From positions 1-28,161 of the IMG/VR virus record IMGVR_UViG_3300025896_000152: a stretch of 28,161 bases of DNA; one strand, given 5' to 3'. The notes under the pieces were generated by a model. That model made no database searches, was not told where the DNA came from, and saw nothing but the letters and a program-made list of their open reading frames with translations. The position numbers and the translations under genes are program-made. This document shows, piece after piece, positions 21,367 to 28,161 of the stretch (within the stretch, counting starts at the first letter, position 1; the number at the start of each line of letters is the position of its first letter). This stretch comes from a virus.

Positions 21367-21936
21367 TCAGGCTTCCTTGGCCCGTTGGACCTGCGTGTAG
21401 TCTGGATCCGCGCTGCTCACGACCGACCAGACGGCGCGGGTGTAGGGCAGGACGAGGCTCGCGGCGCCGATGTCGGTCCAGAGCGCCTGAACGTTTGGCG
21501 GCTCCCATCCGACTTGTGAGGTATGCGCCTGCACAAGCTGGTAGAGCCGGCCGCCGTAGGTCTGTCGCGCCGGTAGGGTGTAGGCCGCGCCCGCCACCCA
21601 TGCGCTTGCGCCCGGGTTCGGGACCAGCACCCAGAGCGCCGGCACCACAGGGGGCTCCCAGCCCGTCTGGGTCGTGTGGGCCTGTAGGCAGCGATAGGTC
21701 TTGCCGAGGTAGGCGCGGAATGCGTTCACCGTCACCGCAACGCCGGCTGCCCATGCGGCATGCGGCAGGGGCATCGCGTCGAACAGGGAGACCACACCGG
21801 CCGAGAGGGTCTTCGCAGCGGCGAAGGCATCGGCCTCAGCGCGAGTGGCGAATGCCTCTTTCGCCTCGACGGTGTAGGGCGCAATCGCGAACGGCAGGCC
21901 GGCCCGCGGCGTGGTGATGAAGACGTGGAAGGTCAT
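21367..21936 (-). CDS. Virion protein with two CBM5/12-type modules, 189 aa
   Basis: Residues 61-102 and 112-153 are two copies of a module with W-x-x-G-x-x-V-x-x-x-x, Y-x-G-K-T-Y-R-C-L-Q-A-H-T and G-W-E-P-P, ending in A-L-W. This is the pattern of CBM5/12 (chitin-binding-like) modules: start tryptophan, central H-T, G-W-x-P and end W. The N-terminal 60 residues (FHVFITTPRAGLPFAIAPY, TRAEADAFAAAKTLSAGVVSL) are unknown and may anchor it to the particle. Placed among head genes, it may decorate the capsid and bind surface sugars. ATG 21936 overlaps the next upstream stop as ATGA. Confidence 0.8.
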   Translation of the reverse strand: MTFHVFITTPRAGLPFAIAPYTVEAKEAFATRAEADAFAAAKTLSAGVVSLFDAMPLPHAAWAAGVAVTVNAFRAYLGKTYRCLQAHTTQTGWEPPVVPALWVLVPNPGASAWVAGAAYTLPARQTYGGRLYQLVQAHTSQVGWEPPNVQALWTDIGAASLVLPYTRAVWSVVSSADPDYTQVQRAKEA

Positions 21937-22376
21937 CGCAAACCCAGGAGCTTGCGGACCACGCCGCGCTTCGCCTCCATCATCCGGGGCCTGACAATCT
22001 CAGGCTGGCGATGGCCGTCCGAGTAGCACTCGAGAACGGCATCGCTCATCGCGGCACGGACATGGGGCAGGATCGGGGCGAACATGCCGCCGCCGTTGAC
22101 GCTGATCCCGACCGAATCCGCGACGACGGGATACATCCTCTCGGCGCGCGGCCTCAGTTCGTCAGGCAATGCCGACGGCAGGCCGTGGTCGCAGAGCCAG
22201 CGGTGCGAGTAGGCCCGCGCCCGCAGCGGCACAGCGGCGGTCTCGGTGCGCGCACGGTGCGCGACGGCAAGCGCCTCATGCTCGGTCTTGGGTTGGGGAA
22301 GGTGCGGCCATTCTCGCGCCGCGATCCCCCGGAGGCGCGGGAGATCGAGGTCGATGAGCGCCCGCAGGAACTCCAT
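21933..22376 (-). CDS. Hypothetical protein, 147 aa
   Basis: Begins MEFLRALIDLDLPRLRGIAAREWPHLPQ, then TEHEALAVAHRARTETAAVPLRARAYSHRWLCDHGLPSALPD, and ends RMMEAKRGVVRKLLGLR. Mostly helical and basic. A middle segment reads GISVNGGGMFAPILPHVRAAMSDAVLECY. I do not recognise a family. The start overlaps the preceding stop as TGATG and the end overlaps the CBM protein gene. Between the structural genes it may be a virion component, but the basic helical composition would also fit a non-structural factor made late. Confidence 0.65.
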   Translation of the reverse strand: MEFLRALIDLDLPRLRGIAAREWPHLPQPKTEHEALAVAHRARTETAAVPLRARAYSHRWLCDHGLPSALPDELRPRAERMYPVVADSVGISVNGGGMFAPILPHVRAAMSDAVLECYSDGHRQPEIVRPRMMEAKRGVVRKLLGLR

Positions 22377-22804
22377 CAGTCCAGCGTGATCGCGGTGGCA
22401 GTCGTGAGCTTGGGCTGCACGCCGGACCCGCAGACGATGTTCGGCGTCACGGTGCCGCTGAACAGGATCGCCGAGGCACCGCCACCGCTCTTGCCGGTCG
22501 AGAAGTGCGTCATCGTCCCGGAACCGCCCGTGCCGGTCGTGAACAGGATGTCCGCTGCGGGCGAAACCGATCCACCCGACGCTGCGGTCCAGCCCGTCGA
22601 GCGAGCGACGTTCACCCGCGCATAGGACGTGTAAGCGAGTTCGCTGGTGTTCTGCGCGCCAGCCTCGCCGGGATCGGCCGTGTGGCCCGCGATGACGATG
22701 TTCGTCTCGGGCGACGTGCTCGCGTTCTGGGCATAGTTGGCCCAGGTGGTGGCGGAGAAGATCAGATCAAGGATCGAATTCTCCGCGGCGTTGGAAAGGC
22801 TCAT
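22376..22804 (-). CDS. Phage structural protein, beta-rich, 142 aa
   Basis: Reads MSLSNAAENSILDLIFSATTWANYAQN, then IVIAGHTADPGEAGAQNTSELAYTSYARVNVARS and ADILFTTGTGGSGTMTHFSTGKSGGGASAILFSGTV. This is a recurrent phage protein with an N-terminal helix (N-x-x-E-x-x-L-L-D-l-i-F), a conserved H-T-A-D-P-G-E-A-G and Y-x-x-Y-A-R-V, and beta strands. Its role is not settled; it is often called a hypothetical or head fibre-like protein. AGGAT lies ten bases upstream of ATG 22804. It ends with TGATG into the next gene. Confidence 0.75.
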   Translation of the reverse strand: MSLSNAAENSILDLIFSATTWANYAQNASTSPETNIVIAGHTADPGEAGAQNTSELAYTSYARVNVARSTGWTAASGGSVSPAADILFTTGTGGSGTMTHFSTGKSGGGASAILFSGTVTPNIVCGSGVQPKLTTATAITLD

Positions 22805-22830
22805 GGGTTTGCGATCCTATCAGAAGGGGG

Positions 22831-23154
22831 TCAGGCCAGGGGCTTGAAATTGAGCTTGTCGCCGGATCGGAGTGCGATCGGGACCAAGATGCCCGGCGGG
22901 ACCGGGAAGCCGGCGTCTGTCACCTGTGCGGCAACGGCTGTGGTCGCTGCGGCGTTCGGCGTCGTGCCCCGAGCGCCAAGGACCGCCGCCCCCTCAGTCG
23001 AGCAGACCATCGCGATCTCGCCATCCCTGGCGGAAGTTGCCGTGGTGACGCCAGTGCCAAGGGTCAGAACCTCGGCGGCCCGGACGGTGCCAAGGCCTAT
23101 GGCGCTGTCGGAACTCAGGAGCCCGGGCTCCATGAATGAGACGATGATAGCCAT
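22831..23154 (-). CDS. Putative capsid decoration-like protein, 107 aa
   Basis: Small beta-rich protein (MAIIVSFMEPGLLSSDSAIGLGTVRAAEVLTLG, then GEIAMVCSTEGAAVLGARGTTPNAAATTAVAAQV, GILVPIALRSGDKLNFKPLA). The order, just after the major capsid protein and a very small ORF, is where many phages encode decoration or head-stabilising proteins. I see no family motif that proves this. It starts TAATG at 23154, coupled to the 48-residue gene, and ends 27 bases before the next ATG. Confidence 0.65.
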   Translation of the reverse strand: MAIIVSFMEPGLLSSDSAIGLGTVRAAEVLTLGTGVTTATSARDGEIAMVCSTEGAAVLGARGTTPNAAATTAVAAQVTDAGFPVPPGILVPIALRSGDKLNFKPLA

Positions 23155-23300
23155 TACTCGGACTTGCGTGACCGGCGGGGCTGGATGGTTTCATCCGCAC
23201 GCTTCGGAATGACGCGCCACCCGAGGGCGGCATGTTCGGCGACACAGGTAGGATGAACGTCGAGGGTCTCGCCGTCCTTTGTCATGGGGATCAGGTCCAC
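23154..23300 (-). CDS. Small protein downstream of the capsid gene, 48 aa
   Basis: GTG 23300 has GGAG eight bases upstream and gives VDLIPMTKDGETLDVHPTCVAEH and ALGWRVIPKRADE. Short proteins of this kind, with V-H-P at the middle and G-W-R after it, commonly follow phage capsid or head genes and end in a basic tail. The function is unknown. Earlier in-frame starts would run into the capsid gene and the hairpin after it and are rejected. The stop overlaps the next start. Confidence 0.65.
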   Translation of the reverse strand: MDLIPMTKDGETLDVHPTCVAEHAALGWRVIPKRADETIQPRRSRKSE

Positions 23301-23327
23301 TCGATGTTCTCCGCATGGAATGAGGAT

Positions 23328-23347
23328 GAGGCGGCCGAAGCCGCCTC
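23328..23347 (-). terminator. UUCG tetraloop hairpin after the major capsid gene
   Basis: Nine bases after the capsid TGA, the minus strand carries GAGGCGGC, loop TTCG, GCCGCCTC. This is a perfect 8-bp stem with a C(UUCG)G tetraloop, the most stable RNA tetraloop known. ATCCTCATTCC follows with little T-run, so it is more likely a 3' stabiliser or partial terminator that keeps capsid message abundant than a full stop. Confidence 0.6.
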
Positions 23348-23356
23348 GCCCAAAGA

Positions 23357-24508
23357 TCAGCCGAGCAGGATCGCGATGTACTCCTGCTTCCACGCCTTCA
23401 CGCCGTAGACGCAGCCCACGTTGATCATCGCCTTGCGGAAGCCCTTGTAGGTCGCGATCTCGAAGACGAGGCCGGTCCACGGGTCCTGTACGGTCATCAC
23501 GTCGTCGGCGGCATCGCCACCCAGGGGCATTGCCGGCGCGCGGATTGCGAGTTCGAGCGCGGACTGGTGGAACGCGACGTTCGCCGTGTAGCTATTGCCG
23601 ATGGTCATCGCGTTCGCGGTCGCAATCGTCACGCGGGCGCCGGGATCGCCAAGGGTGATCGTCCCCGGAGCCGCGACACCGACGTTAACCACGTACTTGT
23701 TGACCGAATCCGCCGCGAAGGTGACGACGTCACCGGCGAGCACGGTGCCCGAGCCGGTGACAAGGGCGAGCGTGTCGACGCCGGGGGCGGTAGAGCCCGA
23801 GGTGACGTAGGACGCGCCGGTGCCCTTGGTGTGCAGCCGGATGCCAGCGCTCTCCTTGAGCATCAGCCCCTGGAGGTTCAGCAGCTCGCCCTGACGCAGG
23901 AGGCGGTCGTTGCCGGCCTCGTTCACGCGGTTGAGCTGCGCGAGCTGGCGCAGGTTCGTGCCCGCCGTGGTGCTGAGCACGATGCTGGACCGGCCGTCAT
24001 TCGCCGGCATCCCGTTGTCGACGAGGATCTGCCGGATTTCGGCGATCTCGTCGAAGTTGGAGCCGAACGGCGTGGTTCCAGCGGTGCCGAAGGCGCGGGA
24101 GGCGTTCTGCTTCGCCTCGACGGCGAGATCGAACTCGATCTGGTTGGTGATCGAGCGCATCGCCTGCGCGATCTGGTCGCCGTAGATCGTCGCGTAGCCG
24201 GCGCCGTTGTTGACGTGCTTGATGTCCTCGCCCGTCCACGGGATCTGGACGTCGGCCTGCTTGTTGATCGTCAGCGTCTTGTTGTCGACGGTCTGGTCCG
24301 TGCCCTCGGGAATGACCATCGCCGGCGTGGCGTTGGTGATGACCGCCGGGGTGCGCGTGAAGTGCGCCCGGACCGTATCGCCCATGGCGGCGGTCGCCGA
24401 TCCGTCTGCGTTGATGGTGCAGGACGGAACGATGCCGACAAGCTCGCGACCGACGATATCGGCCGCCTTGTAGATGTCCGCCGCAAGGCTGGTGAGAGTG
24501 TTTGCCAC
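23357..24508 (-). CDS. Major capsid protein, P22 coat-like, 383 aa
   Basis: Forms the capsid shell. The N-terminus is ANTLTSLAADIYKAADIVGRELVGIVPSCTIN, then GDTVRAHFTRTPAVI, TPAMVIPEGTDQTVDNKTLTINKQADVQIPWTGEDIKHVNN, matching the P22 coat (gp5) family, which begins with an A-N-x-l-t-x-l-x-x-d-i-y-x-A-x-x-x-v-x-r-E pattern. Residues about 230-300 (SGTVLAGDVVTFAADSVNKYVVNVGVAAPGTITLGDPGARVTI) fit the inserted beta domain of that family. The C-terminus reads GLVFEIATYKGFRKAMINVGCVYGVKAWKQEYIAILLG. GTG 24508 has AAGGA about seven bases upstream. It is followed by the UUCG hairpin. A P22-like coat beside siphovirus tail genes is a recurrent combination. Confidence 0.88.
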   Translation of the reverse strand: MANTLTSLAADIYKAADIVGRELVGIVPSCTINADGSATAAMGDTVRAHFTRTPAVITNATPAMVIPEGTDQTVDNKTLTINKQADVQIPWTGEDIKHVNNGAGYATIYGDQIAQAMRSITNQIEFDLAVEAKQNASRAFGTAGTTPFGSNFDEIAEIRQILVDNGMPANDGRSSIVLSTTAGTNLRQLAQLNRVNEAGNDRLLRQGELLNLQGLMLKESAGIRLHTKGTGASYVTSGSTAPGVDTLALVTGSGTVLAGDVVTFAADSVNKYVVNVGVAAPGTITLGDPGARVTIATANAMTIGNSYTANVAFHQSALELAIRAPAMPLGGDAADDVMTVQDPWTGLVFEIATYKGFRKAMINVGCVYGVKAWKQEYIAILLG

Positions 24509-24560
24509 TGGATTTTCCTTTCATGGCATCTGGTCGGTGAAAGGGCCATCCAGCCCGTGG

Positions 24561-24586
24561 GTCACGCCTCATCCGAGGGACGTGAC
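24561..24586 (-). other. Bulged hairpin between scaffold and capsid genes
   Basis: GTCACG and CGTGAC form the outer stem and CCTC / GAGG the inner stem around a GGAT loop on the minus strand, with a two-base bulge. It lies in the 98-base gap before the capsid gene, where no ORF fits. Without a T-run it is not a clear terminator; it may mark an RNA processing or message-stability site. Confidence 0.4.
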
Positions 24587-24606
24587 AAAGTGCCGATCAG
24601 TGGCGA

Positions 24607-25392
24607 TCAGCTTTCGACAGTGAATCCGTCCCGGACCCTGGCGGCCCGGTCGGCGTGCGACATGTTGTCGAACTCGGCACGCGACATGGTCTTCTTCCCG
24701 CCGCCGCCACCGTTGCCGCGGGTTCCCCCGCCGCCGTTGGCGTTGCCCTTCATGATGTCGTTCCGCCACGGGGACGCCTCGACGAGCAGCTCGACGGCCT
24801 CGTCGAAGTCGGCGACCTCGCCCGGACGGCTGCGGGAGAAGATCTTGCTGCCCTGCCCGTCGTAGGCGACGAGCTTGCCATCCTCGACCTTGAAGTTCTT
24901 CCCGAAGGTGGCCTGTGCGACAGGCGGCGGGAGCAGCGTCTTGTCCTTGACGTAGGCAGAGCCAGAGAAGGCGCCGCCGATCTTCTCGCCGTGGTACTGC
25001 GACAGCAGCGCGTCGTGCTCGCCCCGGAGCTTGGCAAGCTCCTCGCCGTGGGTCTTGTTCGTCGCGGCGACCTGTTCCTCGGCGGCCCGCTTGGCGGCGG
25101 CCTTGATCTCCTCGACCTTGCCCGCGGCTACCAGCTCGCCGTCCTTGATGTTCCTGACGGTCTCCAGCGCCTTGCGCGCCGCGTCACCGTCTTCGATCCC
25201 CTCGAAGACCTTCAGCCGCGTCTCGGCGGCTTCCTTGGCTTCTCGATGTGCCTTGGCTTCACCGTTGAGCCGCGAAATCGTCGCGACCGTGGCGCCAGCG
25301 TCGAAGGCGATCTCCTTGCCGTCATCATGCACGTAGACGGGCTTACCGTCCTGGACCACGACGTGGCCCTGATCATCCAGCTTCAGCTTCAC
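24607..25392 (-). CDS. Scaffold-like protein, DUF6651-like, 261 aa
   Basis: Probably the assembly scaffold. It sits between portal and capsid genes, is strongly charged, and has long helices (LNGEAKAHREAKEAAETRLKVFEGIEDGDAARKALETVRNIKDGELV, then AGKVEEIKAAAKRAAEEQVAATN). The N-terminus KLKLDDQGHVVVQDGKPVYVHDDGKEIAFD is a small beta motif typical of this phage family. Gly-rich low complexity (NANGGGGTRGNGGGGGKK) precedes the C-terminal helix SRAEFDNMSHADRAARVRDG, which could bind coat. GTG 25392 has GGAG eight bases upstream. A protease is not visible, so removal of the scaffold by exit, as in P22, is the simpler model. Confidence 0.8.
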   Translation of the reverse strand: MKLKLDDQGHVVVQDGKPVYVHDDGKEIAFDAGATVATISRLNGEAKAHREAKEAAETRLKVFEGIEDGDAARKALETVRNIKDGELVAAGKVEEIKAAAKRAAEEQVAATNKTHGEELAKLRGEHDALLSQYHGEKIGGAFSGSAYVKDKTLLPPPVAQATFGKNFKVEDGKLVAYDGQGSKIFSRSRPGEVADFDEAVELLVEASPWRNDIMKGNANGGGGTRGNGGGGGKKTMSRAEFDNMSHADRAARVRDGFTVES

Positions 25393-25405
25393 GGGGGGTT
25401 CTCCT

Positions 25406-25419
25406 AGGCCATCCGGCCT
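25406..25419 (-). other. Small hairpin between portal and scaffold genes
   Basis: AGGCC and GGCCT form a 5-bp stem with a GGAT loop on the minus strand, three bases after the portal stop region and just before the scaffold ribosome site. The same GGAT loop occurs in the hairpin before the capsid gene. It may tune translation of the scaffold. Weak evidence. Confidence 0.3.
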
Positions 25420-25422
25420 GTG

Positions 25423-26865
25423 CTACGGGGCATCCGCCCCAAGGGCGCCCGCCGGATCCACCGGGCTGGGCAAGTCCGTCATTCCCTCATCGAGGGCTTT
25501 GAGCACCTCGTCCTCGGGGTCGACGTCGTCAGAAAGGATGCCGCGGCGCTTGAACTCGCGGATGCATGTCTCCCGCGAGATGACGCCGTTCTTGGTGGCA
25601 TCAAGAAGCGCAGTCATGTCGACCGCACCCCGGAGATTGATGCCGAAATCGGTGTTGACCGTCAGCGAGCCACCGCCGGAGTCGCGCGGCAACCCCTCGT
25701 AGAGGGCCATGAACCCGAGCATCTGTTCGAGCGCGTCTTTCAGTGCATTCGCCATCATGGCGAGCGGCGTGTTCATGCGCGCCTGATCGATTGATGCCCC
25801 CGTTGCGGTCTCGCTTCCGGGGCGCGGGACGAGAAGCTCAAGCCCGAGCGTCTGCATCTGGAATTCGAGGTCTTTCAGGTCGGTGCGACCGGCATCGATC
25901 GCCCGGCCGCTGTGCTCGACGTAGCCAAGCTTGGCGTCGGCCCTCTCCGCCCGGATCATGCGGAAGGCGCCGATCTGGAGCGGTCCATTGTTGTCGTCCA
26001 TGCCAGACCCGAACAGGATCGGCACCCGCGCGACGTGGAGGATGTTGCGCTGATCGCTCTGGCTCTGCCAATGCGCCTGGTTGACCTCGGCGAGGTCGGA
26101 CAGCGCCGGCGCCCCCTCCATGAACCCGGTGCGGTTCACATAGACCGGACAGACCGCGATTTCTCCGATCGTCACGATGCCGCTGGCGTGGAGCGTCCAA
26201 ACGCCGGACGTTGCCTTGCGATGCACCTCCCAGCGCACGGCGTCGCCTTCCCGGATGAAGGCCCTGATCTGCTCGACCAACTTCTCGCTGTAGGCGCCAT
26301 CGTCTTCGGTGACGCGCTCCATGAAGCGAAACTGCGTCAGTCGCTCGATGCCGCCCACCGTTTCGGTACGCCAGCCAAGCACCTGACTGGCGTGGACATG
26401 GACCGCCCACGGGCGCCGCTGCATTTCCCGCTGCTGGCTGACGCTGATCCTCACAGGGCTCCCGTCAGGCGCTGCGGGCGCTTCATCCATGTCGACGAGG
26501 ATATAGCTGATCCCGGAGTTCAACCCGTCGACGAAGACCTCATGCCCGAAGACGTCGATCCCCCTGCCCGCGAGGTCGACGTTCTCCATCGCGGCCCGAA
26601 GCTGCTCGGGGACGTCATCCCCAACGGCGATCGGCTTGGCGAAGACCTTGCCGGCCATGTCGCGGATCGTCTTCCCGTAGCCGGGGAACAGGAACGACCG
26701 CGCGAGGCGGACCTGATATGCGTCGACGCTTTCGCCCGGCTCCTTCGGCAGGTACTTTTCCCCGGCCGTGCGCATTCCCTTGGTGCCGCCGAGCAAGGCG
26801 TCCGGGAGTTCGCGGGCCGCCCGCATCCTGGCGACCGATGCCGTGATCTCTTCGACGCCGCTCAA
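25423..26865 (-). CDS. Portal protein, DUF4055-like, 480 aa
   Basis: Dodecameric channel at the capsid vertex. It carries GEKYLPKEPGESVDAYQVRLARSFLFPGYGKTIRDMAGKVFAKPI, then AGRGIDVFGHEVFVDGLNSGISYILVDMDEAP, then SQVLGWRTETVGGIERLTQFRFMERV. This is the order of the DUF4055 portal family (Y-L-p-k, R-l-x-r-a-x-f-p-N/g-y, D-x-x-G, followed by a W-R x-x-x-G motif). The C-terminal half includes QIGAFRMIRAERADAKLGYVEHSGRAIDAGRTDLKDLEFQMQTLGLELL. The length is typical. TTG 26865 overlaps the terminase stop as TTGA; ATG 26826 is the alternative start. The terminase precedes it, in the standard order. Confidence 0.9.
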   Translation of the reverse strand: MSGVEEITASVARMRAARELPDALLGGTKGMRTAGEKYLPKEPGESVDAYQVRLARSFLFPGYGKTIRDMAGKVFAKPIAVGDDVPEQLRAAMENVDLAGRGIDVFGHEVFVDGLNSGISYILVDMDEAPAAPDGSPVRISVSQQREMQRRPWAVHVHASQVLGWRTETVGGIERLTQFRFMERVTEDDGAYSEKLVEQIRAFIREGDAVRWEVHRKATSGVWTLHASGIVTIGEIAVCPVYVNRTGFMEGAPALSDLAEVNQAHWQSQSDQRNILHVARVPILFGSGMDDNNGPLQIGAFRMIRAERADAKLGYVEHSGRAIDAGRTDLKDLEFQMQTLGLELLVPRPGSETATGASIDQARMNTPLAMMANALKDALEQMLGFMALYEGLPRDSGGGSLTVNTDFGINLRGAVDMTALLDATKNGVISRETCIREFKRRGILSDDVDPEDEVLKALDEGMTDLPSPVDPAGALGADAP

Positions 26866-28161
26866 AGCAGGAACTCTTTCGACGTGACGCCCCTGCCCTC
26901 ATCGAGCATCAGTTCGGTCAGCGCCCAGACCAGAGCGTCGGCACGGTCGGGCGAGCCCTCGCCAACGTAGCCGTCCGGCGCGATCAGGCAGAGCTGATCC
27001 TCGACCGCCGACAAGCCGCCGACATGGCTGACGCGGCCCTGCTCGTAGAGCGCCGCCACAGGCTCGGCGCGGGCGACCTTCCCGCGCGATGCAGTCACCT
27101 CGCGGTAGGAGGCGCGCCTGTCGACGGTGCGGATGACATGCTCGACCATCGCCCCTCCGAAGTTGCGCTCCGCGACGATGCGGTCAGCCTTGAATTCATG
27201 ATATGCCTCGACGGCCCGTCGCCCCCATCCGTCGGGGGATAGCTTACAGGATCGGTCGGCCAGAACGTAGCCTCGCCCATCGACGCCTTTGCCGGCTACG
27301 ATGATGCCGATGTCGTCGCCATCGTCCCCGGCCCCACCGGTTCCGCTTGGGTCGATTGCCACGACAACCCGAGCCATCTGCGGCGTGTCGCGGACGCGGT
27401 GCCCATCCAGCATGGCGCGGGTCCAGAGCGCACCAGGCAGGTCGTCCAGCGTCTCCGCGAACAGTTCCTGCCGCCCGAGGCGCGTGCCCTCGTACTTCTC
27501 CCGGATCGCCGCTAGGAAGGTCGGCGCCAGGTTCGCGGCGTTATCGAAGGTGCTGCCACTCGTCACAACGGTCCGAGGGTCAGCCTTGATTTCCTTGAGT
27601 AGCGGGATCGGCCGTGGCGTCGTGGTGACCAGTGCCCGAGGCCGGTCGCCGAGGCGCAAAGCGAACTGCAGCATGTCCCACGTCTCGCGGGCCTTCTGCC
27701 ACTTCGCCAGCTCGTCGCACCACGCCCGGTCGAACTGCGGGCCGCGAAGCTGCGAGGGTTGGGTTGCGTTGTAGCCCAGAGCGACGGCGCCAGTGTGGAA
27801 CGTGATGGTCACGCTCGGGTTGACGATGATCTTCGGCGCCTGGTGTGGGGGGAACACGGAGGCTAGGCCGCTGTCCCCGTAGCACATGACCTCGACAAGG
27901 TCCTTGTAGGTCTCGCCGATCAGCGCGATGCGCTCGGCACCGGCGTCGACCTGCTCGCGGACCCACTCGGCACCGCTTCGGGTCTTGCCGTATCCCCTGC
28001 CAGCATCAATGACCCAGGTGAGCCAGTCCCCAGCGGGTTCGATCTGGTTGGGCCGAGCCCAGAACCGCCAGTCCCAGAGGAGTTGCTCCGCCTGCGCGTC
28101 AGACAGGCTCGCCAGTACCGCCGTTCTCTCCGTTGCGGGCAGCGAGGCGAGCGAGGCGCTC
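26862..28161 (-). CDS. terL: Terminase large subunit, 5' end cut by window (432 aa visible)
   Basis: DNA-packaging motor ATPase and nuclease. The open frame continues to the window end, so the true start lies beyond 28161. Visible residues 54-60 (GRGYGKT, near 27981-28001) are the Walker A motif, preceded by the adenine-binding WRFWARPNQ. Walker B is FDRAWCDEL near visible residue 147. The C-terminal nuclease part shows VVVAIDPSGTGG, GDDGDDIGIIVAGKG, DRIVAERNFGGAMVEHVIR and DRADALVWALTELML, supplying the acidic metal-binding residues. The sequence style (AGRGYGKTRSGAEWVR) is that of COG5323 terminases of alphaproteobacterial phages and gene transfer agents. The stop overlaps the portal start. 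The small subunit is not in the window. Confidence 0.95.
   Translation of the reverse strand, partial: SASLASLPATERTAVLASLSDAQAEQLLWDWRFWARPNQIEPAGDWLTWVIDAGRGYGKTRSGAEWVREQVDAGAERIALIGETYKDLVEVMCYGDSGLASVFPPHQAPKIIVNPSVTITFHTGAVALGYNATQPSQLRGPQFDRAWCDELAKWQKARETWDMLQFALRLGDRPRALVTTTPRPIPLLKEIKADPRTVVTSGSTFDNAANLAPTFLAAIREKYEGTRLGRQELFAETLDDLPGALWTRAMLDGHRVRDTPQMARVVVAIDPSGTGGAGDDGDDIGIIVAGKGVDGRGYVLADRSCKLSPDGWGRRAVEAYHEFKADRIVAERNFGGAMVEHVIRTVDRRASYREVTASRGKVARAEPVAALYEQGRVSHVGGLSAVEDQLCLIAPDGYVGEGSPDRADALVWALTELMLDEGRGVTSKEFLL

Noticed and set aside
23154-23480. 108-aa version of the small gene after the capsid gene
   Set aside because: The first 60 residues lie inside the capsid gene in another frame and the hairpin. 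The GTG at 23300 with GGAG gives a normal start.

Overview
The window is the structural (late) region of a tailed phage or prophage with a siphovirus-type layout. It has high GC (my estimate is about 65 percent) and is coded almost entirely on the minus strand, so the operon reads from position 28161 down to 557. Gene content points to a phage of an alphaproteobacterium: a GTA/COG5323-like large terminase, a DUF4055-type portal, a P22-coat-like capsid protein, a DnaT-like neck protein, a Mu-F-like head protein and a DUF4128-like tail terminator. The host call is inference. No integrase, lysis gene, replication gene or small terminase lies inside the window.

Layout in transcription order. Packaging and head: terminase large subunit (5' end cut by the window edge), portal, scaffold-like protein, major capsid protein, then small head or decoration proteins. 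These include a protein with two CBM5/12-type modules and a 614-residue Gly/Ala/Ser-rich protein built from about 18 copies of a 20-residue repeat. Head completion and neck: Ig-like 90-residue protein, DnaT-like connector, Mu-F-like head morphogenesis protein, head-closure-like protein, a 44-residue membrane peptide, gp10-like protein and tail terminator. Tail: an intrinsic terminator, the tail tube protein, and a tail assembly chaperone pair whose second part is in the -1 frame behind a G GGA AAC slippery heptamer. After an inserted cassette come the tape measure protein, hub or tip proteins, a fibre with an S74-like C-terminus and a 1028-residue beta-helix tailspike. Most neighbours overlap by 1 to 4 bases.

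The most unusual part is the cassette at about 11819 to 13299, placed between the tail chaperone and the tape measure, which are normally adjacent. It has two divergent units with their own promoter region and flanking terminator-like hairpins. The plus unit encodes a ribbon-helix-helix regulator and a small lipoprotein. The minus unit encodes a 41-residue twin-arginine signal-like peptide, a 198- to 200-residue protein with weak RAMP/Cas7-like features, and then a non-coding array of about 19 pentamers. In the array, 16 of 19 units carry GC at the same phase, followed by two variable bases. A strong hairpin closes it. This protein-plus-periodic-array unit is the best candidate here for an undescribed system; its function is unknown and any guide-RNA interpretation is hypothesis.

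The left end (1 to 528) holds two small overlapping plus-strand genes that converge on the tailspike.
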